A stretch of DNA of 64,000 nucleotides from Malachius bipustulatus (GCA_910589415.1 OU342631.1:22630001-22694000); one strand, 5' to 3'; counted from the stretch's first letter, positions 45,700-56,859 are shown. The notes: generated by a model not told the origin, from the letters alone. A program made the numbers and translations.

Positions 45700-46285
45700 C
45701 GGTCGGGTTATTAAGGCAGCATCATCACAGCAAAAGCTAACTTCATATTCATATTAACGTTTCCTTAAGCGAAAGCTTCATCATTTAGACAATTTTTTGT
45801 TTTAAACAAAAAGCTTCATCGGGAACAGCACACCTTACACCTTGCGGTGAAAAACTCGAAACTTTTAATGAGACACTTATTCAGAGAACAGACTAAATCC
45901 TTGGCTGAAAGGTAACGACTCGTAAGTGTGAAACTTCAACCGAAAAACTAATTTATGTTTATGCAATCATCAAGCATCATCGCCATTTAAGCGAGATGCT
46001 TCTGAGATGTGGCTATAGCTCATAATTGGAAGAAAAATATTTTTAAGCTTCAGTGAATAAATTTTAAACGAGAGGCTTTGTTTGGAAGATGAAGAAAAAA
46101 TCGTCACTCTTCATTTAGATGCTTCAGGGAACTTACGTCGTCACTCTCAAGTGTGAAGCTTCAGTCGAAAGACTTGTCGGGACTCTTTAAAGAGAGAATT
46201 TATAGACTCAAACTATCCCTAAGCGAAAAACTTTAGCAGGAAGACAGAAGATGAAAAGTCAATAGGCTCACGTGTAGCTTTATAA
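45700..46285. repeat. Degenerate repeat rich in AAGCTTCA words (left part)
   Basis: GCTTCA occurs many times (for example 45774, 45831, 46049, 46124 and 46161), usually in GCGAAAGCTTCATC- or GTGAAGCTTCAGTCGAAAG-like contexts. Similar text resumes at 50940-51390 on the other side of the LINE, so the LINE appears to have inserted into this repeat. Confidence 0.45.
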
Positions 46286-46556
46286 TAAGCTTTATTTATT
46301 TATTTATTTATTTATTCTTTATTCACCCAACGGAATACAGATTCCAATTACAAGGTTAGCAATCAACAATAGTAAAACACAAAAAGTAAAAGGTGATTCT
46401 ACATTGCCAAACCGATAACAGTCCATCTCGATATAAGATCAACATGCATAATATGCATTTCATAATTAATCAACCAACATAATTAAACATGCATTAGTGT
46501 GGTCGGTAAAAGCAGTCGGTAAAAAAAACAAAAAACAAAAAACAACAGGTATACTA

Positions 46557-49391
46557 TTATGGCTTACAAAAGTACTCTTTAGCAACAGACAACAAGGTTC
46601 CCAATGTACAGCTGAAGATGTCACACCGTGCAGAGATCTGATTATAACTGCTTGCTATAACATATAAAGGTGACTTTAGCATGAGGTTAGTGTAAGCCCT
46701 AGGTAACTTAAATACTTGGTGCGTTCTAGAACCACTTCTTGCCGGGTGGAGCTCCAACATATCCCTGACCACAGGAGCATCAATGCGACTATTAACTAAT
46801 TTATACAGTAGGACCAAACCTGACACTGTTCTTCGACTGGCAAGTGACTGAAAATCAAATTCACGAAGAAGCAATCCATAATCGTATCCCCTATCCGGAT
46901 ATGTTCCGTGCCTCTTGAAAAACAAAAACTTTAAAAATTTCCTCTGTACTCCCTCTATACTACTCTTGTAAGTCTCGTAATATGGATTCCAAACAACAGA
47001 AGCATACTCAAGTTTGCTGCGAACAAACGCAAAGTAGAGCGATTTCACAGCAGACAGGTTGGTGAAACTGCGCGTATTTCTGATAATAAAGCCAAGCATC
47101 CTGAGTGAATCAGAAACCGCGCCCTGTACATGTCGACCAAACAATAATTGACTGTCAAACAAGACCCCAAGGTCTTTTATATACGTCTCGCGTTTCAAAG
47201 AACCAGATGAAATCGAATACGAATACTGTATGGGCTCTTTCTTTCTCGTGTAGGAAACGATTTTACATTTTTTTATATTAAGGTCCAATCTGTTCTCTCT
47301 GCACCAATGTATAAGAGATTCCAACTGCTCCTGCAAGACCACGCAATCGTCTAGGGAATCAATCTTCATAAATATCTTGAGGTCGTCTGCGTAAAGCAAT
47401 TTACCACAGTTTAAATGATCCGGCAAGTCATTAATAAAGACGGAAAATAAGAGAGGACCCAGATTTGAACCCTGCGGTACGCCCAGTGAGCTCACATATG
47501 GCAGTGATCTATGGCCACCGTATACCACACAATAAAGCCTGTTCTCCAAATATGACGCAAAGAACCTACAAAGACTGGGACCAACGCCAAAGTCAGACAG
47601 TTTAGATATAATCCTATCATGTCTGACCCGATCAAAGGCTTTTGAGAAGTCCGTATACACGACGTCAACCTGCCCACCAGAATCAACAATGCTTGAGACG
47701 CATTGTGTAAACGATACCAGATTAGTGACTGTTGAGCGTCCCTCAAAAAACCCATGCTGATGAATCGTAATCCGATCCTTTATCTGCGGGAACAGCCGAC
47801 CATACAAAGTCATCTCAAATACCTTAGCGAAATTATTGAGCAGGCAAATCGGTCTGTAGTTTTCAATGTTCGATGGATTCCCGGACTTCAAGACAGGGCA
47901 CACCTTCGCCTCACGCCACCGGTTTGGAAACTTACATAAAGTTAGTGACTTGTTAAAAAGTATCTTCAAAGGGATGTCAAACACACTTGCACAGTCTTTC
48001 AAGATGAACGACGGAATGCCATCAGGACCAGAGGTCATTTTATTACCCAATTTATGTAGTGAACGAGATACGTCTGTCTCCGAGAGAGAGAGAATTTCTA
48101 TGATATTCGGCAAAACAGAGGCCTCTAAGGTCTCAGCGTTGGTCGAACCATGACCATCTCCAGAGTAAACATCAGAGAAGTGTCTCGCAAAGCCATTCAC
48201 TATCGCTTGAGGTGTGTCATAGGAGAGACCGACATTATTCCGCAGAACACCGCCAATACGTGCGCTCTTTCTCATCTGATTAAAATGCCTCCAAAACGAC
48301 CCCGGATTATCAATTACCGAATCCTGAACAGATCTCAAGTAAGCACCATATGCATCCCTAATCTGTCGCTTCAAGCGTGATCTTAGTTCCTTAAACTCAT
48401 TATAATCAGACACTACACCATACCTCCTACATTTCCTATGTAAAACCGCCTTCCGACGCACACCCCTCCTAATTTCGGGCGTGAACCAGGAAGGATACCT
48501 CGATCTCAGAACCCCAAAGCGAGGTACAAACTCATCAAAGATTTTATAAAGTTCGCAATAGAATGCATCACAGGCTGTGTCTATATTCTCTATGTTATGC
48601 AAAAAGTTCCAATTTACTGACTCAAGAGCATTATACAACCCATGAAAATCTGCCCTTCGGAAATTATATGAGCGTGACGAGGATCCGAGATCAAAGCGTT
48701 CCCTCCCACCACCCAATGATACTTCCATGGCCAATGACAAAGCCGGATGATGAGAATCTTCCTTGACCATGGGGCAGTTATCACGCACTACGGTGACATC
48801 AAAATTAGCTAAAACAAGGTCAAGCAAGCGTCCCCTCTCATTAACAATCGCATTACTCTGTGATAGGCTATTAGCTAACATGAAATCTCTAAGAAGCACA
48901 GATCTTGGGTCAGCAGCCGCTGAGTCATGAAAATGAGGTATATTAAAATCTCCCAGCAAAATCAGCTTAGAATCTCCAAGATTGAGCCGCTCAAACATAT
49001 CAAGAAAATATTCAAAGTCTGCCAGTGGCACTGTCGGCGGAATATAAACACAAATTACATACAAGCTACATTTCTTAGATATAATTTTACAGCCAACAAT
49101 ATCCACTAATGGTAAGTTTGTTCTTACTTCAAACAAGTCTTGCTCGAGCTCAACACATTGAATTTCCCTGTTCACCGCTAATAACACTCCCCCACCACGC
49201 CCGGAACCCACAACATCACATTTACGATCCCCTCTGAAAACTCTGTAACATTCCGGAAAAAATTCACCATCAACATTCCCATCACACAACCATGTCTCAG
49301 ACAAACCGATAATTTTGTATTCACAATCCGCGCACGCAGCGAAAAACTCTTGCGATTTTCCCCGTATACTCCGAGCATTCTGATAATACAT
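46557..49391 (-). CDS. LINE ORF2: endonuclease and reverse transcriptase
   Basis: The protein nicks chromosomal DNA and reverse-transcribes element RNA at the nick. Residues are counted from the TTG two codons before the first ATG (49391). Endonuclease: YYQNARSI (4-11), GLSETWL (31-37), LLGDFN (147-152) and EDSHHPAL (213-220). RT: YTDFSKAFDRV (581-591), LGVPQGSNLGPLLF (638-651) and the catalytic LLYADDLKIF (667-676). The C-terminal thumb is Arg/Lys-rich, with LEYASVVWNP. The roughly 945 residues and the absence of RNase H fit the CR1/Jockey group. The frame stays open upstream of the ATG into the end of ORF1 in another register, so its start is uncertain. Confidence 0.85.
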   Translation of the reverse strand: MYYQNARSIRGKSQEFFAACADCEYKIIGLSETWLCDGNVDGEFFPECYRVFRGDRKCDVVGSGRGGGVLLAVNREIQCVELEQDLFEVRTNLPLVDIVGCKIISKKCSLYVICVYIPPTVPLADFEYFLDMFERLNLGDSKLILLGDFNIPHFHDSAAADPRSVLLRDFMLANSLSQSNAIVNERGRLLDLVLANFDVTVVRDNCPMVKEDSHHPALSLAMEVSLGGGRERFDLGSSSRSYNFRRADFHGLYNALESVNWNFLHNIENIDTACDAFYCELYKIFDEFVPRFGVLRSRYPSWFTPEIRRGVRRKAVLHRKCRRYGVVSDYNEFKELRSRLKRQIRDAYGAYLRSVQDSVIDNPGSFWRHFNQMRKSARIGGVLRNNVGLSYDTPQAIVNGFARHFSDVYSGDGHGSTNAETLEASVLPNIIEILSLSETDVSRSLHKLGNKMTSGPDGIPSFILKDCASVFDIPLKILFNKSLTLCKFPNRWREAKVCPVLKSGNPSNIENYRPICLLNNFAKVFEMTLYGRLFPQIKDRITIHQHGFFEGRSTVTNLVSFTQCVSSIVDSGGQVDVVYTDFSKAFDRVRHDRIISKLSDFGVGPSLCRFFASYLENRLYCVVYGGHRSLPYVSSLGVPQGSNLGPLLFSVFINDLPDHLNCGKLLYADDLKIFMKIDSLDDCVVLQEQLESLIHWCRENRLDLNIKKCKIVSYTRKKEPIQYSYSISSGSLKRETYIKDLGVLFDSQLLFGRHVQGAVSDSLRMLGFIIRNTRSFTNLSAVKSLYFAFVRSKLEYASVVWNPYYETYKSSIEGVQRKFLKFLFFKRHGTYPDRGYDYGLLLREFDFQSLASRRTVSGLVLLYKLVNSRIDAPVVRDMLELHPARSGSRTHQVFKLPRAYTNLMLKSPLYVIASSYNQISARCDIFSCTLGTLLSVAKEYFCKP

Positions 49392-49420
49392 ATCCAAGGC
49401 AGTAAATCCGTTGGGTCCAC

Positions 49421-50512
49421 TCAGTTTTCCTTCACGATCCTTGGTATACCGGAGACACGGCGTATTCTCAAATCATTCTCACCGTTGCGCCTTCTTTCGG
49501 CGAGCTGTTTTTTCATCTCACGGTACTCAGCCTGCTGCCGAGGTGTCTGATCAACAGATATGGACACATTTCTATAATTGGGGAGATTTCTTAACCTGTT
49601 AGAGTTCCTAAGTAGGCACCGAACATCATCCCCCAGACCCATCACCACCTTAACTGGTCTAGTTTTGTTCGGTGATCGAGCTCCCACCCTAGAGACCACA
49701 ACCCGCTCCGTCAGACTGATACCACAGCCCAATGCGCCAAACAGATCAGTAACAAATCCTCGGTCAGAAGCTTTCCTCAGCTGCAGATCATCATGCGGCG
49801 ACTCAGACACACCGAAAATAACTAAATTACGCTGGCGCCTTTGTCTCTCATTAAATTCCTCGAGTGCCAGATTGAAGGCCCTCTCACTCTCACGATGCGC
49901 CTGTTCCGAACATTGACCGCGTGGTGCATTTCTAAGTGAATCGTCAATCACTGACAACTTGTTCGCAATCTCGACAATCTGAGCTTCATGCCTACTGATG
50001 GACTCGGCATGAGTTGCAAGAGAAGCGCTGCAGAGATCCAAGGATCCACCCAATTGCGCCAATTTTATTTTGACTTCATCAGCAAAATCTGTATGGGTTT
50101 TCTTCATTGACGCTATGTCAGTCTGAATATTCACCTGAATCTCTCTAATAGATCTAAGCTCGCACAATATTGCACCCAATTTATCTGTTGGTGACTCGCC
50201 AGTAAATGATATGGAGGGATCCGGGGAAATGACCGATCCCACAGGTGAACCAGTTCCCAAATTCGTTGATGGGTCCACAGGAGGTGGCATCATGACATTA
50301 GTCAGCGGACCCGACTTTGTAGACGAATTACTTCTCAGGCGACGACCAGCCTTCAAACACATCGGACATTTCCAGCACTTCTTCTGAACCTGTAGATATC
50401 TCAAGTCATCCTCCTTTAAAAGTACGCAGCCTAGGTGGAAGGATCTGAGACATTCCTGACATTTAGCAGAAAGCCCCTCAAGGACCTTAGAGCAAATTCC
50501 ACAGGTATCCAT
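49421..50512 (-). CDS. LINE ORF1 with PHD-type zinc finger
   Basis: A 363-residue RNA-binding accessory protein. The N-terminus is a PHD-like C4HC3 finger: C4, C7, C18, C21, H26, C29, C49 and C52, with the usual Trp two residues before C49 (W47). A Ser/Pro-rich linker follows. Residues about 125-235 are heptad-like and probably coiled-coil. The C-terminal part (RNLVIFGVSES onwards, ending with a basic QLAERRRNGENDLRIRR) resembles the nucleic-acid-binding region of LINE ORF1 proteins. PHD fingers in ORF1 are known from CR1-like elements. The stop is 27 bases before the first ORF2 ATG. Confidence 0.8.
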   Translation of the reverse strand: MDTCGICSKVLEGLSAKCQECLRSFHLGCVLLKEDDLRYLQVQKKCWKCPMCLKAGRRLRSNSSTKSGPLTNVMMPPPVDPSTNLGTGSPVGSVISPDPSISFTGESPTDKLGAILCELRSIREIQVNIQTDIASMKKTHTDFADEVKIKLAQLGGSLDLCSASLATHAESISRHEAQIVEIANKLSVIDDSLRNAPRGQCSEQAHRESERAFNLALEEFNERQRRQRNLVIFGVSESPHDDLQLRKASDRGFVTDLFGALGCGISLTERVVVSRVGARSPNKTRPVKVVMGLGDDVRCLLRNSNRLRNLPNYRNVSISVDQTPRQQAEYREMKKQLAERRRNGENDLRIRRVSGIPRIVKEN

Positions 50513-50939
50513 TGTGACAAGTAGAGTAAAAGCAGGAATCAGCTGTTATCTCTTCTATATCGCCGGGCTGCTTGTTTATTTACCTTTTTTTTATTAATTT
50601 ATATCCTCCTAATAAGATACGACGTCGACACGGTAGGACAATCAGTCGTGCGATAAAAGCATCAGCTGTGCGGTGATAACGAAAATGTTTTCCGCACAGA
50701 GATAAGCAGGTATAATTATAATATTCACTCAAGTACCAAGCAAATCAAACTTTATAACGCAACCAAAGCGATTACCTACGTAAAATCTACATTCCCAGGT
50801 GCAGAATCACTAGAACTACAACTCAACAAAAACTCGCGAATTAACAACTCACAGGACAGCAACAGTTAGATTAATTAAACAGCTCGAAATGAAACCGACC
50901 TTATCCTTTTACTTATCTTATCTTACTTGAATTTATAAA
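50513..50939 (-). other. 5' UTR of the LINE
   Basis: Non-coding sequence between ORF1 and the resumption of the AAGCTTCA-rich repeat. The 5' boundary is approximate. Confidence 0.4.
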
Positions 50940-51390
50940 GAATAGGCTGAACTTCTTTGCGCTATATTAAGCGAAAAAATGCAGCTGAAATACTGAAAAG
51001 AGAAGCTTCAACCGGAAAAGTGTAACTCATTACTTTTAAAGAAAACACTCCAGAGAACAGATTGACCTCCCAATGGGAAAGTTATCACGCTTAATAGGCA
51101 AAAGGCTTCAGAGGGTATTTTGCTCTCAAGTGGAAAAGCTCTCAAGTAGGTAATGTTTTCTTAGGTAGGTACTAATATGCTCGAACTGTCTTATCAGATG
51201 GAAACTTCACTTTTACCACCAGAGGTTGTTTAAATATGAAAGATAGCTGTACTTACAGGTGAAGCTGTCGTGATTCATATAACTCTACCAAATGGGAAAT
51301 GCTTCCAGGAGATTGAAACAGCAACTTAATCGTTTCTCTTCCACGATATAAAAATCGGTACTGTAATAATCATAAATGATGTTTCCAGAA
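50940..51390. repeat. Degenerate AAGCTTCA-rich repeat (right part)
   Basis: Continues the kind of sequence seen at 45700-46285 (GAAGCTTCAACCGGAAAAG, AGGCTTCAGAGG). AATAGGCT occurs on both flanks of the LINE (46261 and 50941), consistent with this being interrupted DNA. Confidence 0.4.
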
Positions 51391-51400
51391 ACAGCTAAAG

Positions 51401-51539
51401 TCTGTACACTGAGAGTTGTCTGTTGTGATAACTAAGAATACATCATCTCGTTATGTTTCTTACTCCTTCTATTGAATTAAATGAAATTGTTTAGTCAGAA
51501 TCAGTGTGGCATGACAACGGACAACTCTCAGTGGACAGA
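51401..51539. mobile_element. Small MITE with about 27-bp inverted ends
   Basis: The left end TCTGTACACTGAGAGTTGTC is matched in inverse by GACAACTCTCAGTGGACAGA at the right end, with two or three mismatches over about 27 bp. Total length is about 139 bp, without coding content. The target duplication is unclear, so the superfamily is unknown. It lies only 47 bp upstream of a candidate start codon. Confidence 0.55.
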
Positions 51540-51586
51540 TAGTATGTTTATTCGCGTGTTGCTGATTTAGATATTGCGATGTAACA

Positions 51587-51783
51587 ATGGCGATATGGCT
51601 GCTAAATTGCGAGAATCTTCTTAGAGACGCAATTCTCGAAACGGAGATAGACACATCGGTCCGAATAATATCCGAGTCCACGGCCGAAGGACTCGGATGT
51701 TATCAAGACAATTTTGTAGAAGCGATTTACCTTCTAATTGTGAAGGTAAAAGATAGGATAACGGCAATAGAAAAGCAATTCAG
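51587..51783 (+). CDS. Candidate first coding exon of an unknown host gene
   Basis: ATG in a good insect start context (TAACAATGG) opens a 65-codon frame that ends in CAG|GTAAGA, a strong splice donor. The frame stops only through that donor (GTAA). The protein (MAIWLLNCENLLRDAI, then EGLGCYQDNFVEAIYLLIV, ending KDRITAIEKQF) is balanced in composition and mostly helical-looking, unlike the AT-driven frames around it. I do not recognise the family. The exon would end in phase 2, and a partner exon would have to lie further right. An RNA or a chance open frame remains possible. Confidence 0.4.
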
Positions 51784-53136
51784 GTAAGATACAGATTAGG
51801 CTTGCCGCCGTTCGTCGACGCAACCGCCCACCTTGACAGTCTAGCCTCGTCTCCTCGTTCTAGCTTGTCGGCCTCCCCGATCGCGCGCTCTGGATGGATC
51901 CGCCACCCTTATGTCGTCTGTCCTTTCTTCCATTCGCCACTTCTCGCGCGTCTGCTTTCCTCTCTTTCTAGTTACCTATATCGCTTTAGATATATACGCT
52001 TCTCGTCAGGATATATAGCAATCGTAAAATCGTAACTGACCTAAGGTCTGTGAATTTAAACACGCTGTTTTTTTAGAAAAGGTTGTTAACAATTTTTTCT
52101 CGATAAAATAATTTTTATTTTGACGTTAAAATAAGCGTAGATAGACTTTGACGCCACTAATGCGTTACAAGCTAAACGCATTGTAAATTAGCAATCAAAC
52201 AAATCAAGTCACGCGATTCAAATTGCAATGTTTCTGGACCTGGGCATGCATGATCATTTCAATAAAAATCAGTAGTTTTGATTGTTGACTATTATAATTT
52301 ATGTGTGTATGCCAGTATCGGCAATAGAAAGTAATAAATAGGTAAACAAATATAAAACAACGCAGTTGCAACATATAAAATTGAGTATTATTTAACTTAC
52401 AAGAAGAAATAAGAAATAAGTGAAGTTCTATTCTGCCAAAGAGTACCTAATTACAGTAATTCCGAAATATCTGCAGGCGAACTTGCGCATAAAGAAATCC
52501 TTGTACTCAAAACGTCGTTCTCTCTCGCCAATTCCGTATCTTCCCTTGGACGCTTCAACCTATAATTACATATAAAAAGTACTTACAAGTGCATGGAAAA
52601 AGAATCTGCACGGCTATTAAAATTTAACGATTTGTTTATTTAGCAGTGTTTGTTTTTTACGTCGATACTAATTCGCAATTTAAAATGTTATTCGGATGGG
52701 TATAACTGATGGTATTCATGATTGTTTATGGCTTAGCCGAAGAATCGGTTGTTTAAAATAATGACTGGGATATTATTTCAGAGATTCTTCTTCTTATACA
52801 TCCCAGCCCAGGTGTCGGTTCTTGCAGCGGATTGTTGAATTAGTAAACAAGTTTTCTTTCCGAAGAGCTATCCAAATTTAAATTATTGTTATTCAAATTA
52901 AAAATCACAGAGATATAAAATCCGCGATTTTTTAAAATTATTTTAAGGACCGCTAAAAGTTCTTTCTAGAGCAAGGAACGGTTGTTCCACAAAGTATCTC
53001 GATAAATTTGGCATCATTTAACTGATATGAAAATTAGTTCTAGTTTTCTCTAATTTAAACGCTCCTTGTCACCAATATGAAGGTAAAAAGACCGATTTTA
53101 AACTCGTGCATCACATCTGAATAGTAAATTTGACAA
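51784..53136. other. Possible intron or intergenic DNA, no gene recognised
   Basis: If the exon at 51587 is real, this is the first part of its intron. A GC-richer, pyrimidine-rich block at 51800-51960 gives a short open frame without a domain. A motif at 52044-52070 resembles one at 37464. Confidence 0.4.
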
Positions 53137-54560
53137 CTACCGTGATATCATCACGAGAAGTTTCTCGTTTAATGTCAAAATGTGCCAGATTTGATTATAC
53201 AAACAGAGAAATGTTTTTTGGCAATAGGAGCCAAATATATATTTAAGGAAGCCATAGGGAAAATCATCGAGTCCAGCACATTTGTCTTTAGTGGAAGCTC
53301 GAGTTCCCCCTTGCTTGGTCAAAATTGCACATTGTTCCGATTCCAAAGCCTAATAAATCAACCAACCAAATAAAGTCTTATCGTCCTATTTCTTTAAGTA
53401 AGAAGTGTAAACTCCTTAAAAAAATAATCAACGACCGACTTTCCTGACACCTTGAGGAATTCAACCTGCTGCATCCTGCCCAAAACGGCTTTAGACGAAA
53501 CCGAGCTACCGCAATGATTCCATTGTACAGAAAGGTTCAAGAGGTATTCGCCTATAAACAAGACCTTATTGCAGAATAGAAAAGGCATATGATATGACCT
53601 GGACTCACCCAAGTCTTGAACAGCTACAGCAGTTGGGTCTATCAAGAAATGTGTAGCCGTCATTGATAATTTCCTCAGAAATAGAACCAAAATCATCCAC
53701 ATCACGTTATCTGAAAGCAGAACTTTTAATAATGGCATCCCTCAGGGCTCCACTATCACGTTATATCAACAACTCGGTGTATGATCTGAAGCCGCAGGTT
53801 TAGATAAAGATCCCCTCAATTACATCATTAAAAAAAATCCCAAACTCTTTTTGCATAAGTTTGCATGAGTCCTTTCCAGTCCTCCATCTCCGATCTCTAG
53901 CAATGAAGCAAACCTCCTGGTTTTAAGTTTTCTGATGCCGAAGGAGGTATGTGTTTTAGCAAGGGAAGAGTTACGGAGTCCCCAGCCCCACTTCCTCAAG
54001 CTCCTAGGCAAAAGCATTGAATTTATCAACTACATAAAATACCTGGGCGTTGTCTTCGACAAGAAGCTCAGTTATTGGAATCAGAATATCGATCAGATCA
54101 ACAAAGGGTACATTAGCGGCCGCAACCTTATGAGAGCCTTGTCTGGTCATTCCTAGGGGCTGATACCAACAAGCTTCTTACGAAATCATATTACGGAATC
54201 ATCGCTTACTCTTCCTCCAGGATCTCCTATCTTAAGACTATCGAAGTCAACAATCGACAGCCTTGCGAATCGTTATTGGCGCTTTCTGCACCACTCCTTT
54301 TTGCACTTACCGGCGAACTCTCCTTTCACCTCTGTGCCCTCAAACATAATTATACGCAAATCCCAACTGTTTCAATTACCCCCTTCCAACAGTTATAAAA
54401 CCCTTTTTGATTCAAATCCACACGTCATCCCCTCCTTTCTACCAACATACACTCAGAACGTGAGACAAATTCTCACTTCCCTAGGTCACAATCCATCTCT
54501 TCAACCCTGCCAGCTAGGTTTGCCTCACCCGTTCCACCGGTGAGTCTGCGAAGTTATTCC
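53137..54560. pseudogene. Degraded and rearranged I-clade LINE ORF2 relic
   Basis: Related to the LINE at 2212-7343. The piece at 53346-53137 is on the minus strand (CAGLDDFPYGFLKYI, LCLYNQIW, matching the pre-catalytic RT of that ORF2). The rest is on + from about 53365: SYRPISL, KCKLLKKIINDRL, FNLLHPAQNGFRRNRA, AYDMTWTHP, then KYLGVVFDKKLSYW and NLMRALSGHS, then GAFCTTP. Frames change repeatedly, with stops throughout, and the catalytic YADD segment is deleted. The two orientations meet near 53345 in the order expected for one gene, so part of it was inverted in place. Confidence 0.75.
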
Positions 54561-54897
54561 TGCTTGCGGCAGAAATCGACTTATGTTAAGGAGGAGGGGG
54601 GGGGGGAGAAGTTTTAGTGAAAAATTAGGTTTCATTTTTTTTTTTTTAAGAATCTGTCTACATGACTATTTGGTATTTATTATTATTATTGATAATTAAG
54701 AGTCAAGTTAAACCTAGTAAGTCGAATCGAGCAAGTTCAAATCTATTGAGAATATCTTTTTCGGCACAAGAAACACTGTCGCTCAAGAGGAGTATCAGTA
54801 AATACGAGAAGAAATATCCAGCTAGTATTGGGGGGAGGAAGAATTGAGAGAAAGATTTGTTTGATTTCTTTAGACTAATAAGATACACCTACCTACC
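54561..54897. other. Short AT-rich spacer
   Basis: Includes a G run at about 54592-54605 and a T run at 54640-54650. No gene is supported. Confidence 0.4.
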
Positions 54898-54901
54898 TAT
54901 A

Positions 54902-55752
54902 CAGGGTGATTCTTTTAAAGCGCCCATTACAAAAAGTACGACTTCTAGTTGATCTAGGAATCTGAAATTTGGAATTTAGGCAACATACATAATAACGAGT
55001 CGAAATAAAATATTACCAAGATGGCGGCACATTTAAAAATGGGGAAAGGAAGTGTCATCTTTGTTTTTTTAAATTGGACACCCCATACATTATTGCATTT
55101 TCACATTGTCTGAGAAAATGTGATAACAATGGTACTTATAGTTGCAGTTTAAATTGAGTAGGCTATGAGTTATAAACAAGTGAAAATCACAATTTTTCCA
55201 CTTTGAAACCATTTCCAACAAAAACGGCTCAAGATATCAGAAAACGGATTACATGTCCCTATTTTAACTTTTAAAGAGGTATCCTATTATGGAGTTGAAA
55301 AGTTTATACAGGGTGGTGAAAATTATCAGATTTTTGTTCACGCTGTATAAACATTTCAACTATGCAGTAGGATACTAGAAGAAAAGTTAAGATAGGGACA
55401 TGTAAACCGTTTTCAGATATCTTGAGCCGTTTTTGTTGGAAATGGCTTTAAAGTTGGAAAATCGTGATTTTCACTTGTTTATAACTCATAGGCGACTCAA
55501 TTTAAACTGCAACTATAAGTACCATTGTTATCACATTTTCTCAGACAATCTGAAAATGCAATAATGTATGGGGTGTCCAATTTAAAAAAACAAAGATGAC
55601 ACTTCCTTTCCCCATTTTTAAATGTGCCGCCATCTTGGTAATATTTCATTTCGACTCGTTATTATGTATGTTGCCTAAATTCCAAATTTCAGATTCCTAG
55701 ATCAACTAGAAGTCGTACTTTTTGTAATGGGCGCTTTAAAAGAATCACCCTG
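54902..55752. mobile_element. Foldback element, CAGGGTG family, TATA target duplication
   Basis: Long near-perfect inverted arms of about 400 bp (54902-55300 and 55355-55752) begin CAGGGTGATTCTTTTAAAGC and end with its complement. TATA flanks both ends (54898-54901 and 55753-55756). The centre holds a further TATACAGGGTGGTGAA, with a matching imperfect partner. No coding content. Apart from the terminal CAGGGTG, the sequence differs from the copies at 1154 and 27175, so the three share ends and target but not interiors. Confidence 0.85.
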
Positions 55753-55756
55753 TATA

Positions 55757-56859
55757 TCTGTTACATCAATTCAAGATGTAATTTAATAGGAAAATTTCGT
55801 AACATTTCAAAAGGAATGGTAAATAAAAGAGATCTAATAGAGAAAATACGATACGCGTTCACCAGCACTAGGTCATGAGTTTTGTTTTTAATAAATAAAT
55901 CGAGAATTTATCGATTACGAAACGGAAAAAATGGAATATTGAAAAGAGCCACAATTGCGGGCAACAGCACGTACTATTTCTGCAACAACACCTGGTACAA
56001 CAATGGCACCTCATGACATGATACGATTAGATTTGCGAAACCGAACGCGCAATAATTGAAATAAAGCGATCCCTTTGATGGGCGGCGGCGGGAGGCGGAC
56101 TGCATTGCCCAACACCGGGTGATATGAAGAGCGGCATAATGGGACAATGAAGGCCGTACAGGACCTACGTCTCCGCTCTAGATGCCGCGCTAATGCAATT
56201 CCTTGGCTAGAGAATCTGGGCCGTGAATTTGTAACATCATCTTCGTTAATTAAGAACCGGACTTAACAGACAGTGGTAGCACTAGCTTCTAGCTTTAAAT
56301 ACTAGCACACAATTACTTTTTTCTTTACTTTTGAACACAAATAACTAAGAATCTAATCATGAGTATACCCTTCTTGAATACCAGGACGTTGAAGATAAAC
56401 AAATAAACAAATAAAATAAAATCGTGTCGCTCTATTAGTTCTAGTTTCTATCTCCAGCAACGCCGCTGGTTTTCCTAGGTATACGCAAGAGATAAAAAGC
56501 GCACCTAAAATAATCCAACGATCCATACAGCCACTTACAAGCGATTATCTATTGAAATCGGCGAGCAACAACAATGCAAATCAGTGCTACATTCATGGCT
56601 AGACACATGTCACTCACACACAATGAATTATTACGGATCTGCTTTCTCGGCTTGTGTGCTTTATTTACCTCCAATAACGCCGGACCGAATTCGTTGAATT
56701 AACCGCGCAAACAATGCGTGCCATCAAGGTTCCTTCTTGCGCAGGCAGTGTCAAGGTACGCGGCTTTCAAGGAATGTACAATTTATAGGGATCGATCTAC
56801 TACTTGTGTCGAGTATCTAAGAGAAGGAATTAATTTACATAATTAAAATTACATCCCAT
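55757..56859. other. Mixed-composition region, no gene recognised
   Basis: A GC-richer block at 56060-56230 could be conserved regulatory DNA of a host gene, but nothing in it can be named. Confidence 0.35.

Larger units (their letters stand above)
46291..50930 (-). mobile_element. CR1/Jockey-group non-LTR retrotransposon, near-intact
   Basis: A two-ORF LINE on the minus strand: ORF1 with a PHD finger (50512-49421), ORF2 with endonuclease and RT but no RNase H (49391-46557). The 3' end carries an AATA-type tail (TTTA repeats on +, 46291-46315). Neither ORF has an internal stop, which suggests a recent or still competent copy. The 5' end is placed only approximately, where the flanking AAGCTTCA repeat resumes; no clean target duplication was found. 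Confidence 0.8.

Noticed and set aside
46261..50948. AATAGGCT on both sides of the CR1/Jockey-group LINE as its target duplication
   Set aside because: On the left it lies about 20 bases beyond the tail, and the flanking repeat is itself degenerate, so the duplication cannot be trusted.
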